A stretch of 64,000 bases of DNA from Salinimonas marina (GTDB lineage Bacteria; Pseudomonadota; Gammaproteobacteria; Enterobacterales; Alteromonadaceae), in assembly GCF_015644725.1 (NCBI RefSeq), contig NZ_CP064795.1, positions 3,532,501 to 3,596,500 on the forward strand. Direction: 5' to 3'. The position numbers and the translations under genes are program-made. This document shows, in pieces, positions 48,293 to 57,585 of the stretch (position 1 is its first letter; each line of letters starts with the position of its first letter). Under the pieces are notes generated by a model. That model ran no database searches, was not told where the DNA came from, and saw only the letters and a program-made list of their open reading frames with translations.

Positions 48293-48328
48293 AGGGCCGG
48301 GACTTAGACAGGGCTTAGCCGGCCCTTT
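48293..48328. terminator. Terminator after the yceI-type gene
   Basis: AGGGCCGG and CCGGCCCT form an 8-bp stem with an 18-base loop and a following T-run on the plus strand. It lies against the opgH stop on the other strand. Confidence 0.8.
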
Positions 48329-48329
48329 T

Positions 48330-50258
48330 TTATGCCTGTCGGGAAGTTTCAGGTGCCCGCATCGGCTGGGGCGCCGCATTCAGATTTTGTAATGGCATAG
48401 ATTGCCGGCGATCAGCAGGTAAAGCCGGTTCCCGTGCTGGCTGGTCAGGTAGTGAAAACCCGGGCAAATCAGCAGCGACCCGTTGCAGGCAACCATCAGG
48501 CGACAGCTCCTCTTTAATCACAAACACCCCGTGGCGCTCACTCCATAATCCCAGTCCATCACTGCTACTATAACGAATCACTGCCGCTCCGATGAACATG
48601 CCGGTGAGCACCGGCAGTAGCCATAAGAACAAAACCGGGGTAAACCAGGCGGTCAGACCGCCCCAGGCCAGCGCCAGCAGGGTCATCCAGCGGGTATAGG
48701 TCAGCGCATCCCGCCACGGCACCATGCGGCCTTCACGCTCCTGGGCTTCCCAACGCACCTTATGGCCAATCAAGACGCTCAGCACAAAGAAGCTATGGTA
48801 AAACATCATAATGGGGGCAATTAAGATGGCCATAAACACTTCCACCAGGCTGCCTTTGAGCAGCCGCAGCACCCCGCCAAAGTGTTTTCGCCGCTGGATA
48901 AGCGCCAGTACTATGCCCAGCAATTTAGGCATAAACAACAGCGCAATGGTCCCCCACAGGGTCGCCAGCATGATGCTTTCTTTGGCAATTTGCCAGGTGG
49001 GAAAAAGCTGGTACGGCGAGAGAAAAAAATCCGGCGGCGTAAGCGCGCGCACCAGCGCTCTGGCGGTGCCCAGCCCCAATACGCCAAACAGCACAATAGA
49101 CGAAATATACGCAAAGGCACCAAATAAAAAATGCAGACGATTAGTCAGCTTTAGCTGCTTTACCCCAAGCAATCCTAAATGCTGGATATTGCCCTGCACC
49201 CAGCGGCGATCACGAATTGCATAATCAATCATATTGGCCGGAACTTCTTCATAACTGCCATCGGTGTCGGTCAGCAAAAAACACTGCCAGCCGGCCCGTT
49301 TTAATAACGCCGCTTCGACAAAATCGTGACTGAGGATGTCACCGCCAAACGGCGCGCGACCGGGTACCCGGGGCAGGCCGCAATGCTGCATAAACGGCGC
49401 AATACGAATAATTGCGTTGTGCCCCCAATAGTTGGCGCTGTCGGTCTGCCAGAAGGACAGACCGGTGGCCAGCATGGGGCTGTACAAATGCGCGGCAAAC
49501 TGCACAAACCGGCCAAAAAATGAATGCTGGCGTACCGGCATGGGAATCGTCTGAATCAGCGCGGTGTCAGGATTCATTTCGATTCGACGGGCTAAATCCA
49601 GCATACGGGTGGCCGACATCACACTGTCGGCATCCAGCACTATCATGGCTTCGTAATAACTGCCCCAGCGCTCACAAAACTCGGTAATATTGCCAACTTT
49701 GCGTCCGATATTCTTTTCACGGCGCCGATAAAATAACTGCTGCTGATGCGCTGGTAACCGCTCGCACAGCCGCTGCCAGGCTTTTAATTCGGCTTCGGCT
49801 TTGTGCGGGTCGCGAGTATCTGAGAGCATGTAAAAATCAAACTGCTGCGCCTCGTCAGTCTCTAATAACTCTCTGACACAGGCTTCAAACCCCACCATGA
49901 TACGCGCGGTATCTTCATTGTAGACCGGCATTATTATCGCGTGCCGATGTGCCAGGGGTTTGTCAGCCGCCGGTGACGGCTGCGCACGACCCAGTGTCAG
50001 AGGGTCAATATGGAACAGCTTCAACCCAAACCCCATTACCGCGGTCCAGAACGACATCGATAGCCACACAAACAAAGGCAGTGACAAGGCTAACTGACCC
50101 AGTTCCAGCCAGGTCAGCTGGTTGGGTCGAAATATCTCGAACAGAGCCCACATTGCCAAAGCGGCTGTGGGCAGGGTCAGCAAGGTCATAAACCCGATAC
50201 GCCAGCCCCGGCCGCGTACCCGGAACTGGCCTGGTTTAGTTTTTCGGCTGGTAGACAT
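48330..50258 (-). CDS. opgH: Glucans biosynthesis glucosyltransferase OpgH
   Basis: OpgH is the inner-membrane enzyme that builds the osmoregulated periplasmic glucan backbone. The 642-residue protein has family-2 glycosyltransferase motifs: MPVYNED, MLSDTRDP, VLDADSVM, TDTDGSYEE and RDRRWVQGN, with several membrane segments on both sides. It is about 200 residues shorter than E. coli OpgH (847), lacking most of the N-terminal cytoplasmic region. The ATG at 50258 overlaps opgG by 23 bases, indicating coupling. The overlap and absence of an upstream frame argue that the short N-terminus is real. Confidence 0.94.
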   Translation of the reverse strand: MSTSRKTKPGQFRVRGRGWRIGFMTLLTLPTAALAMWALFEIFRPNQLTWLELGQLALSLPLFVWLSMSFWTAVMGFGLKLFHIDPLTLGRAQPSPAADKPLAHRHAIIMPVYNEDTARIMVGFEACVRELLETDEAQQFDFYMLSDTRDPHKAEAELKAWQRLCERLPAHQQQLFYRRREKNIGRKVGNITEFCERWGSYYEAMIVLDADSVMSATRMLDLARRIEMNPDTALIQTIPMPVRQHSFFGRFVQFAAHLYSPMLATGLSFWQTDSANYWGHNAIIRIAPFMQHCGLPRVPGRAPFGGDILSHDFVEAALLKRAGWQCFLLTDTDGSYEEVPANMIDYAIRDRRWVQGNIQHLGLLGVKQLKLTNRLHFLFGAFAYISSIVLFGVLGLGTARALVRALTPPDFFLSPYQLFPTWQIAKESIMLATLWGTIALLFMPKLLGIVLALIQRRKHFGGVLRLLKGSLVEVFMAILIAPIMMFYHSFFVLSVLIGHKVRWEAQEREGRMVPWRDALTYTRWMTLLALAWGGLTAWFTPVLFLWLLPVLTGMFIGAAVIRYSSSDGLGLWSERHGVFVIKEELSPDGCLQRVAADLPGFSLPDQPAREPALPADRRQSMPLQNLNAAPQPMRAPETSRQA

Positions 50259-51861
50259 AATTCCAGACCTCACTGATCTTCTGTTTGTTATGATTTAAAA
50301 ACAAACGCATATCCACTGGCTTGTTGGTGTCGGGCAACAGCAAAAATGTGGCTCGTATAGCCTTGTTATTATTGACTTTCAATAAGCGGGCCTGCTTTAC
50401 CGAGCCCCCATTTACATCCAGAATAAGATTAAGATCGTCCACTGCCAGATTAAAGCCACTGGGCAGCGTGAAATCGACTACAAACCGCCGTACGGTTTGC
50501 TCTTCAGAAGATTCAAAACCGGGCAGATGACTGACCCCCTGCCGGGTACGGGTGACCACGGCTTTATCATAGTGCATCGGCTCTTGTTCTACAGTGCGAA
50601 GCGAATAGGAAAAGTAACGGCTTTGCCCTTCTTTAAGCGGCTTTTCCGGCACCCAGTAGGCCACAATATTGTCATGGATTTCGGCATCAGTGGGAATTTC
50701 CACCACCTCTAACCGGCCTTGTTCGAAGCCGGCCTTGGGGGTAACCCAGAGCCCGGGCCGCAAATGATAGTTGGCTTCGGCATCCAGATAGCTGTCAAAG
50801 TTACCGTCACGTTGCAACATACCAAAGCCTCTGGGCCGGGCATCTGCCAGCGAGGTAATTTGCAGGCGGGCGGGGTTCGTCAGCGGTCGCCAGATTTGCT
50901 CACCGTCATGGTTGATCATCAACACCCCATCGCTGTCATGCACCTCTGGGCGGTAATCATCCGGCCGCTGCTCGGTATTCTCGCCATACAAAAACATACT
51001 GGTAAAGGGCGCAATCCCCAGCTTCTTAATATCCTGACGAGCAAATAACCAGGCACTCACCTGGGCGCGGGTGTCTTTGCCAGGCTCCAGCACAAATTTA
51101 TAGGCACCGGTTACAGAAGGACTTTCAAGGCGTGCATAGACCGTGATGGGTTGTCCGGGGCGAGGTTTGATGAGCCAGAAATGGGTGAAGCTGGGAAATT
51201 CTTCGCCTTTGGGCAAACCGGTATCGATGGCCAGCCCACGAGCAGAGATACCATAGACCTGATTTTTCCCTACCAGCCTGAAATAAGAAGCGCCCTGGAA
51301 AACCGCAAACTCATCTTTATATTCATCGCTTTTAATAGGGTAATGCACCCGAAAGCCAGCAAAGCCACTGTCTTTATCGGTCAGCCCTTTGTATTGTTTT
51401 GCCTGTTGTTCGTACCGGAACATAGCAGGGTCAAAATCAAGCTGATGCTGACTATTATCATACTCTACGACATTAATAGTGACCGGCTGGTCATACAAAA
51501 AACCCGGATGGAAAAACTGAACCTCATAATCATTTTTGCCATGCCACAAGGCTTTGTCCGCCTCAAAACGAATGGAGCGGTAGGGTTGGTAATCCATATT
51601 TTTCAGCTTTTCATCCAGTCCGTGATCATCTGGCTGATAGTCTTTAGCTGCCGAGGCTTTCGCCTGTTCAATAACTGACATCAGGATCGGTCGGTTGGTT
51701 GGCAGTTTAAGCGCCTCCTCGTTCTGGGCGGCGACGGGTCCCATCCCGCAGACCCATAGCGCTAACATAACAAGCCCCGCTAGCGGCGGAGGTTGGCGGT
51801 ACTGTTGGCGGACTGTGCGCCCCTGCACACCAGGTATGTCTGAGAAAAAGCTTCGCAGCAT
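50236..51861 (-). CDS. opgG: Glucans biosynthesis protein OpgG
   Basis: OpgG is a periplasmic protein needed to branch or release periplasmic glucans. The 541-residue protein has an N-terminal signal segment (LAGLVMLALWVCGMGPVAAQ), then YQPYRSIRF, LFHPGF-like FFHPGFLYD, GASYFRLVGKNQVYGISARGLA and a late GLWVTPKAGFEQG. A GGAG site precedes the ATG. It leads the opgGH operon. Confidence 0.95.
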   Translation of the reverse strand: MLRSFFSDIPGVQGRTVRQQYRQPPPLAGLVMLALWVCGMGPVAAQNEEALKLPTNRPILMSVIEQAKASAAKDYQPDDHGLDEKLKNMDYQPYRSIRFEADKALWHGKNDYEVQFFHPGFLYDQPVTINVVEYDNSQHQLDFDPAMFRYEQQAKQYKGLTDKDSGFAGFRVHYPIKSDEYKDEFAVFQGASYFRLVGKNQVYGISARGLAIDTGLPKGEEFPSFTHFWLIKPRPGQPITVYARLESPSVTGAYKFVLEPGKDTRAQVSAWLFARQDIKKLGIAPFTSMFLYGENTEQRPDDYRPEVHDSDGVLMINHDGEQIWRPLTNPARLQITSLADARPRGFGMLQRDGNFDSYLDAEANYHLRPGLWVTPKAGFEQGRLEVVEIPTDAEIHDNIVAYWVPEKPLKEGQSRYFSYSLRTVEQEPMHYDKAVVTRTRQGVSHLPGFESSEEQTVRRFVVDFTLPSGFNLAVDDLNLILDVNGGSVKQARLLKVNNNKAIRATFLLLPDTNKPVDMRLFLNHNKQKISEVWNYVYQPKN

Positions 51862-52282
51862 GGAAATCTCCTTTGTATGGCCTGAACCGATAGTGCAAAT
51901 GCTGAATCTGCATTTATGCCTTTAATATGGTTATGTGTTAACTATCAGTAAGGTGAGTCTGATAGCCCCCTCCAGAGTCTGACGCATTAGCGATATCTTA
52001 TTGATGCTTTTGCAAAAACCATGAAAATACGTAGAAAATAAGCGACAGCTTTACACACCTTTTCGCGCGCCGGTCAGCTCCGGAAACCGATTAATTACAA
52101 TTTAGGGATGAATACGTAAGATAACGAAATAACGATGAATTTCATGTAGTTGATTTATATATAAACGGGCTGAAAAACCGCTGTCAGGCAAGCTGGCAAA
52201 CTGCTTGCAGGTCTATCGGTTGTTAGATTATTTCAACACACTCACTCGTGTAGTACACACGACACTTTTCTCAGGAGTAGTT
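51862..52282. promoter_or_regulatory. Divergent intergenic region between opgG and an outer-membrane protein gene
   Basis: About 420 bases, AT-rich in the middle, holding promoters for both sides. TTGATTTATATATAA near 52150-52164 is promoter-like. Arms GCAAGC (52188-52193) and GCTTGC (52203-52208) form a short inverted repeat. No coding frame was supported. Confidence 0.5.
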
Positions 52283-52825
52283 ATGCGCAAATCAATTTTG
52301 CTTTCTTCGGCACTTATCGCGGGCTCTATGTCTTTTTCTGCCCTGGCCGACTCACCAGACTGGCGCTATGTTGAAGGTGGCTATACCATTCTGGATACGG
52401 ATGCGACCGAATTTGACGGTGCCAGCGTAAACGCTAAATACTTGCTGCAAAATAATGTTTATCTGAACGGTGAATACAGCAATGTCACTGATAATGGCTT
52501 TGATATTAATATGGCGACCGCCGGTGTGGGTTACCGTATGCCGTTAAATGGCAACACTGATGCCTATGTCGGCGCCAACTTCGAACGCATTGATACCGAT
52601 GCGCACGATGAAAATGGGTATAGCGTCAATACCGGTGTGCGTTCTATGGTTGCTCAGGATGTCGAGCTGATGGGTGAAATCGGCTACTACGATGTGGATG
52701 ATGGCGATGTCACCGTGAAAGTCGGCGCCAATTATTATTTTGCGCCACGCTGGGCGGCCGGTGTGAGCTACGAAAAAATCGATAGTGTCGATATGACTCA
52801 GGTCACCGCACGTTACACCTTCTAA
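52283..52825 (+). CDS. Outer-membrane beta-barrel protein
   Basis: The 180-residue protein has a signal peptide cleaved after ALA. The mature part is a string of alternating amphipathic strands with aromatic ends (VEGGYTIL, VYLNGEYS, TAGVGYRMP, AYVGANFE, ELMGEIGYYDV, VKVGANYYF, GVSYEKI) and finishes with a C-terminal Phe, as outer-membrane barrels do. The eight-strand size suggests an OmpA/OmpX-like small barrel. The specific role is unknown. The ATG at 52283 follows a CAGGAG site. Confidence 0.87.
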   Translation: MRKSILLSSALIAGSMSFSALADSPDWRYVEGGYTILDTDATEFDGASVNAKYLLQNNVYLNGEYSNVTDNGFDINMATAGVGYRMPLNGNTDAYVGANFERIDTDAHDENGYSVNTGVRSMVAQDVELMGEIGYYDVDDGDVTVKVGANYYFAPRWAAGVSYEKIDSVDMTQVTARYTF

Positions 52826-52835
52826 AATAGGTCGG

Positions 52836-52859
52836 GGCCGGTATGCTACCGGCCTTTTT
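52836..52859 (+). terminator. Terminator after the outer-membrane protein gene
   Basis: GGCCGGTA and TACCGGCC form an 8-bp stem around TGC with a following T-run. It lies immediately before the rlpA-type start, so that gene may need its own promoter or read-through. Confidence 0.85.
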
Positions 52860-52866
52860 ATTGCCA

Positions 52867-53292
52867 ATGACCTTCATTACCATCTTACGGTTACCCGCCC
52901 TTCTTGCTATGCTGGTGGTCGGCGGCTGCAGCACCTATAACTCTGCGTCCTCCGCGTCCACAGCCTCTTCATCACCCTCTGCTGTCACTGTTCCGGCTAA
53001 CGCTGAGCAGGGTCAGGCCAGTTATTATGCGCATTATTTTGAAGGCAGAACCACCGCCAGTGGTGAACGGTTTGACCACTGCGAACTCACCGCCGCCCAC
53101 CGAACCTATGCTTTTGGCACCCGGGTCCGGGTTACCCATGCGCACAATGGCAACAGTGTGGTGGTGCGTATTAATGACCGTGGACCGTTTGTGTCGGGCC
53201 GGATAATTGATTTATCCAGCGCCGCTTTTTCACAGTTAAGTCCCCTTGGCGCGGGCGTTATCCCGGTCACCCTTATGCCATTGGATAATTAA
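52867..53292 (+). CDS. RlpA-type septal ring lipoprotein (DPBB domain)
   Basis: The 141-residue protein has a lipoprotein signal (LPALLAMLVVGGC) and a Ser-rich linker, then a double-psi beta-barrel: GQASYYAHYFEGRTTASGE, LTAAHRTYAFGTRVRVT, VVVRINDRGPF, RIIDLSSAAF. It contains the RlpA hallmark residues but no SPOR domain. RlpA proteins bind or cut denuded glycan at the septum. The ATG at 52867 is used. Confidence 0.88.
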   Translation: MTFITILRLPALLAMLVVGGCSTYNSASSASTASSSPSAVTVPANAEQGQASYYAHYFEGRTTASGERFDHCELTAAHRTYAFGTRVRVTHAHNGNSVVVRINDRGPFVSGRIIDLSSAAFSQLSPLGAGVIPVTLMPLDN

Positions 53293-53333
53293 TGCCCTCT
53301 GGATAAATAGGTGGTTCGCTGGATAATTAAACG

Positions 53334-53570
53334 TTACGCGTCTTCATCATCGGGTAACGGCAGGGCATCTTTAGAGCGAATATCTACAGTTTCATGCAGT
53401 TCAGAGTAAACCAATACCACGTCGCCTGCCTTTAACTGCGCCAGCACCTGCGCCACTTTTTCGTCAAAACTGGCTTCCACTTCGCCGTAATCGGTACCTT
53501 CACGAAGAACAAATGATTCTGCAATACTGTGCAGCGTTTCTGCCGACAGTTCATCAATGGGAATCAGCAT
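53334..53570 (-). CDS. yheU: YheU family (UPF0270) protein
   Basis: The 78-residue protein matches Yhe[30 protein letters not shown], then EKVAQVL and [13 protein letters not shown]. Its function is unknown. It follows yheT by 15 bases on the same strand, the same pairing seen in E. coli. Confidence 0.93.
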   Translation of the reverse strand: MLIPIDELSAETLHSIAESFVLREGTDYGEVEASFDEKVAQVLAQLKAGDVVLVYSELHETVDIRSKDALPLPDDEDA

Positions 53571-53585
53571 AAAACTCCTGCTTAA

Positions 53586-54601
53586 TTAATCAGACTGAGT
53601 AGGTAAAAACTGTTCAAAAAACTGCTTCACCCGTTGTTGTAACCATACCTGGGGACGCAAAATGTTGCCCTGCATAAAGCCGACATGGCCGCCCCGGTCA
53701 CTAAGCTCTACCGACACCGCGCTGGCCAGCTCTTCTTCCCGGGGCACAATAAGATGATTCATAAAGGGATCGTCAATACTATGCAGTACCAGCGTCGGGC
53801 AGTGAATCGCGCTTAGGTAGTGAAACGCACTGCACTTTTCGTAATAATCCTGGGCATCGGTAAAATTGTGCAGGGGCGCGGTGACTTTATCGTCAAAGCG
53901 GGCAAAGCTGTCAATGGCATCTACTTCATCGGGCCCCAGCTGAATAAGGCTACGATAATCGATAAACGCCATTTTTTGCTTCAGAGTGTGCTTCATACTG
54001 TTGAGCAAATATTTTTGATAAATGCGCGAAAAACCGGTGTTAATGCTGCGTGCGCACTCATCCAGCTTCAGCGGCGCCGAAATCGCTACCGCGCCATCCA
54101 GCCATTTTTGTGCCGGATTTTCGCCCAATAACTTCAACAGCATATTGGCGCCCAGTGAGAACCCCACCGCCACCTTGGGAATCCCCGGAAACCGCTGCTG
54201 TAGCAGTTCTAAAAAAAGGTCGGATCTTCGGTTTCCCCGGAATGATAGGCCCGGGGCAACCGATTGGGCTCACCACTGCAGGAACGAAAATGCATCATCA
54301 CTACTTGCCAGCCTGACTGGCTCAGTGCTGCCATCATATCGTTTGCATAGTGCGACCTGATACTGCCTTCTAAACCATGAAACATTGCCACCACCCCGGT
54401 GGTACGAGCCGGTTCAGGCCCCCACGCCAGGTCGAGAAAGTCGGTATCGGGTAAGGTTACCCGTTCCATGGTGTATTCAAGGGGCAGCCGCTTTTGGATA
54501 AACCGCGGCCAAATGGTTTGCAAGTGGCGGTTACGCGCCCACCATGGGGCCCGAAAACTGCTTTTATGGATGTGACCATGATGGTGTTTTTTTCGTTGCA
54601 T
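53586..54601 (-). CDS. yheT: Alpha/beta hydrolase YheT (one frameshift)
   Basis: The protein belongs to the COG0429 hydrolase family. Visible motifs are FRAPWWARNRHLQTIWP, MFHGLEGSIRSHYAND, the nucleophile elbow VGFSLGANMLLKLLG, and late VLHSIDDPFM and RGGHVGF with the Asp and His. The frame breaks at a run of seven T on the minus strand (54211-54217). One added T joins EDPTFF to LELLQQRFPGIPKVAVG, giving about 338 residues. The substrate is unknown. Confidence 0.92.
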
Positions 54602-54606
54602 AGGAC

Positions 54607-55101
54607 CTATTCTGACAATGCCAGTTTAAGCAAAGCACGAATATCATCGATGGCCGCTTCGTTGTTGCGCAGTTGATAGGCATGAATAAATGCCACGATA
54701 CTGACATTAATTCCTGTTATGTCAGACTCTTCCACCGTCATATTATTGTAGGCGCTTACCAGTTCAGCCTGTTGTTCAGACTCCAGCGCCAGTTCCTGTT
54801 CTTTTAAGCGGCCATAATTGTCGTGGTCCGGATGCGACGGGGCCTTAGCCGCCTTACGATGCAACCGGTGCTTTTGCAAGCCCTCTTCACTGTGGGCAAT
54901 GGCGGCTTTTAGAATCTGCCATTGTTTTAACACCACAATTTTCTGATGGTCCAGGCACCAGCACAACATTAATAGCATATTGACATTGACCCCCGCGGTG
55001 TCTTGCAGCCGCAGGCATAATGCTTCTGCCTGCGGCGCCCGATAAACGCCGGTGGAATAACGCCAAAAATCGGTGGCGGTCAGATTATTATTCTGTGTCA
55101 T
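54607..55101 (-). CDS. TIGR02444 (DUF2390) family protein
   Basis: The 164-residue protein has the family start FWRYSTGVYRAPQAEALCLRLQDTAGVNVNMLLMLCW and an acidic helical C-terminus. Function unknown. It overlaps the yheS stop by 14 bases and precedes yheT by 5 bases, so yheS, this gene, yheT and yheU form one transcription unit. Confidence 0.87.
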   Translation of the reverse strand: MTQNNNLTATDFWRYSTGVYRAPQAEALCLRLQDTAGVNVNMLLMLCWCLDHQKIVVLKQWQILKAAIAHSEEGLQKHRLHRKAAKAPSHPDHDNYGRLKEQELALESEQQAELVSAYNNMTVEESDITGINVSIVAFIHAYQLRNNEAAIDDIRALLKLALSE

Positions 55102-56983
55102 AGTCCTGCCTTGCGGTTTCAATGGCCTCCTGAGCATCCAGCCAGGCCATTTCATGTTCTTCCAAAGCTTGCTTCAACTGCGTTTGTTTGTCGAGCAATT
55201 GCATCAGCGTCTTTTTGTTGTCGTCGTCATACAAGCTGCTGTCACCTAGCGCCTCTTCAACCTCAAGCAGCGCTTCAGAACAGGTTTCCATTTTTTTCTC
55301 ATGCAGCTTAAGCGCTTTTTTATAGGGCGCCACCGCTTGCCTGAACTCGGCTTCTTTGCGTTTGGTGGCTTTGCGATCTTCTTTAGGTTTGTCGCTGACC
55401 GGGGTCTCGGTGTTTTGCTGGGTTAAAATCCAGTCGCGATAATCATCCAGGTCGCCATCGAAAGAAGACACTTCACCGCGGTCCACCAGATAAAAGTCCT
55501 CACACACAGAGGACAGCAAATAGCGATCGTGCGAGACCAGCACCATGGCCCCTTCAAAGCCTTGTAAGGCCACATTCAGGGCGTAGCGCATCTCCAGATC
55601 AAGATGGTTAGTGGGCTCATCCAGTAGCAATAAATTGGGCTTTTGATACACAATCAACGCCAGCACCAGGCGGGCTTTTTCACCGCCGGACATGGGGGCT
55701 ACGGTACTCAGCGCTTCATCACCGTTAAAACCAAATCCCCCTAAAAAGTTACGTAGCTGCTGTTCGGTGGCACGGCTATCCAGGCGCTGTAAATGCAACA
55801 ACGGCGACGCCTGAGGATCAAGATATTCCAGCTGATGCTGGGCAAAATATCCCACCTTCAGCCCCTGGGCGATAGAGAAATCGCCGCGCATAGGGTCAAG
55901 TACCCCTGCCAGCAACTTGATCAGCGTTGACTTGCCCTGGCCATTTCGCCCCAGCAGACCAATACGGCTGCCGGGTACCAGGTTCAGCTTCACCTGCTGC
56001 AAAATAATGGTTTCATCGTACCCAAGCTGCACATGTTCCATCGCAATCAATGGATTAGGCAGATCGGTGGGTGGGGCAAAAGCAAAACTGAACTGACTGG
56101 CCGCGTGCGCGGGTAACAGGGTTTCCATTTTTTCCAGTTGTTTGATTCTGCTCTGGGCTTGTTTGGCCTTACTGGCCTTGGCTTTAAAGCGGTTTATAAA
56201 CGACTCTAGATGCGCGATTTTGTCTTGCTGCTTACTGTATTCAATATCCTGCAACCGGGCGCGTTCAGCGCGTTGCACTTCAAATGAAGAGTAGTTACCG
56301 GTGTAGGCCACCAGCTGCTTATGTTCAACACTGATGATCTGGCCCACCGTGGTATCGATAAACGCTTTGTCGTGGGAAATTAACAGCAAGGTGCCGCTGT
56401 ATCGCTGCAGCCATTTTTCCAGCCAGATAACCGCATCTAAATCAAGGTGGTTAGTGGGCTCATCCAGTAACAACAAATCAGAGGGGCACAACAGTGCCTG
56501 GGCCAGGTTCAGGCGCATGCGCCATCCACCGGAAAAAGCGGTCACCGGGGCTTGTAATTGCTCGCTAGCAAACCCCAGTCCAGCCAGGATCGTAGCGGCA
56601 CGGGCCTGAACATCGTAGGCGCCGGCTTGTTCAAGCTGACCATGCAACGCGGCAATGGCCACGCCGTCGTGGTCACTTTCGGCCTGGGCCAGCTGAGCCT
56701 GTAGTGTGCGTAGGTGCTGGTCGCCATCGATAACATAGTCGATGGCCGCCCGCTCTGTCGCCGGCGTTTCCTGAGCCACACTCACCACCCGCCAGTGGGC
56801 AGGCACATCGCACGAGCCCGCATCCAGACTCAGCTCATGACGTAATAAGGCAAACAGGCTGGATTTTCCACAGCCATTACTGCCGATCAACGCCGCTTTG
56901 TGGCCGGGAAATATCTGGGCATTGGCTTGCTCAAGCAAAACCTTGCTGCCTCGCATCAATGTGACATCAGAAAGCTTTATCAT
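55088..56983 (-). CDS. yheS: ABC-F family ATPase YheS
   Basis: The 631-residue protein holds two ABC ATPase domains without membrane segments: Walker A GSNGCGKSS and GRNGQGKST, signature FSGGWRMRL and MSGGEKARL, Walker B LLLLDEPTNHLDL twice, and the linker between them typical of ABC-F. The C-terminus is a charged coiled coil. ABC-F proteins act on the ribosome; YheS has been linked to translation control. It leads the yheS-yheU unit. Confidence 0.95.
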   Translation of the reverse strand: MIKLSDVTLMRGSKVLLEQANAQIFPGHKAALIGSNGCGKSSLFALLRHELSLDAGSCDVPAHWRVVSVAQETPATERAAIDYVIDGDQHLRTLQAQLAQAESDHDGVAIAALHGQLEQAGAYDVQARAATILAGLGFASEQLQAPVTAFSGGWRMRLNLAQALLCPSDLLLLDEPTNHLDLDAVIWLEKWLQRYSGTLLLISHDKAFIDTTVGQIISVEHKQLVAYTGNYSSFEVQRAERARLQDIEYSKQQDKIAHLESFINRFKAKASKAKQAQSRIKQLEKMETLLPAHAASQFSFAFAPPTDLPNPLIAMEHVQLGYDETIILQQVKLNLVPGSRIGLLGRNGQGKSTLIKLLAGVLDPMRGDFSIAQGLKVGYFAQHQLEYLDPQASPLLHLQRLDSRATEQQLRNFLGGFGFNGDEALSTVAPMSGGEKARLVLALIVYQKPNLLLLDEPTNHLDLEMRYALNVALQGFEGAMVLVSHDRYLLSSVCEDFYLVDRGEVSSFDGDLDDYRDWILTQQNTETPVSDKPKEDRKATKRKEAEFRQAVAPYKKALKLHEKKMETCSEALLEVEEALGDSSLYDDDNKKTLMQLLDKQTQLKQALEEHEMAWLDAQEAIETARQDYDTE

Positions 56984-57174
56984 AAACCATTCGGGTTGCT
57001 GGATTTTGGGCGCAATAGCGTAGCAAAAATCCGTTGGAAACGCTTGTTTTATACACCGTAGTGCCAGATTGGATGCATCGGTGACCCAGGTTACTCAGGA
57101 TTAATGCCATCGGCCCTGCATCCGCGTGTTGTTTTCGGTATAATTGGGCAGCAATAAATAACTACCGAGGCATT

Positions 57175-57381
57175 ATGACCAATCGAAATCGCCGCCGCTT
57201 TATTGCCGGGGCCACCTGCCCTAACTGCAAAGCGCTGGACACCATCATGTTGTATTTTGAAAACAACATGGAAAAAATAAAATGTGTGGAATGCGATTAT
57301 CAGGAAAATCAGACCGATGAAAAAGTACAGTCTTCGACCCGTGAAAACGAAGATGTGATTGGTATTTTCAAACCCGGTTAA
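57175..57381 (+). CDS. yheV: YheV family putative metal-binding protein
   Basis: The 68-residue protein has RRRFIAGATCPNCKALDTIMLY and then KCVECDYQE, giving two CxxC pairs as a predicted zinc ribbon, followed by an acidic tail. Function unknown. It is divergent from yheS. Confidence 0.92.
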   Translation: MTNRNRRRFIAGATCPNCKALDTIMLYFENNMEKIKCVECDYQENQTDEKVQSSTRENEDVIGIFKPG

Positions 57382-57585
57382 CCCCTTCGCATGCAGGCTC
57401 GCAATACGTAATTTTTGCAAGCAGAGGGCCGCTTATCTCCCAGCTGGAGCCAACCTTCAGGGGGCGGCGCCGTGAGTAAAATCATCCCAGGCATCGTCGC
57501 TACTACGCTGCCCCCTGTGACGGCAAATTGGCACGTATCTTTCTATTTTATCCGAACAAGACAGGCTTTATTGAAGGCATACGCC

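Noticed and set aside
57415..57585. Upstream extension of the DUF748 gene
   Set aside because: The extra residues are not protein-like and the membrane anchor begins right after the chosen ATG.
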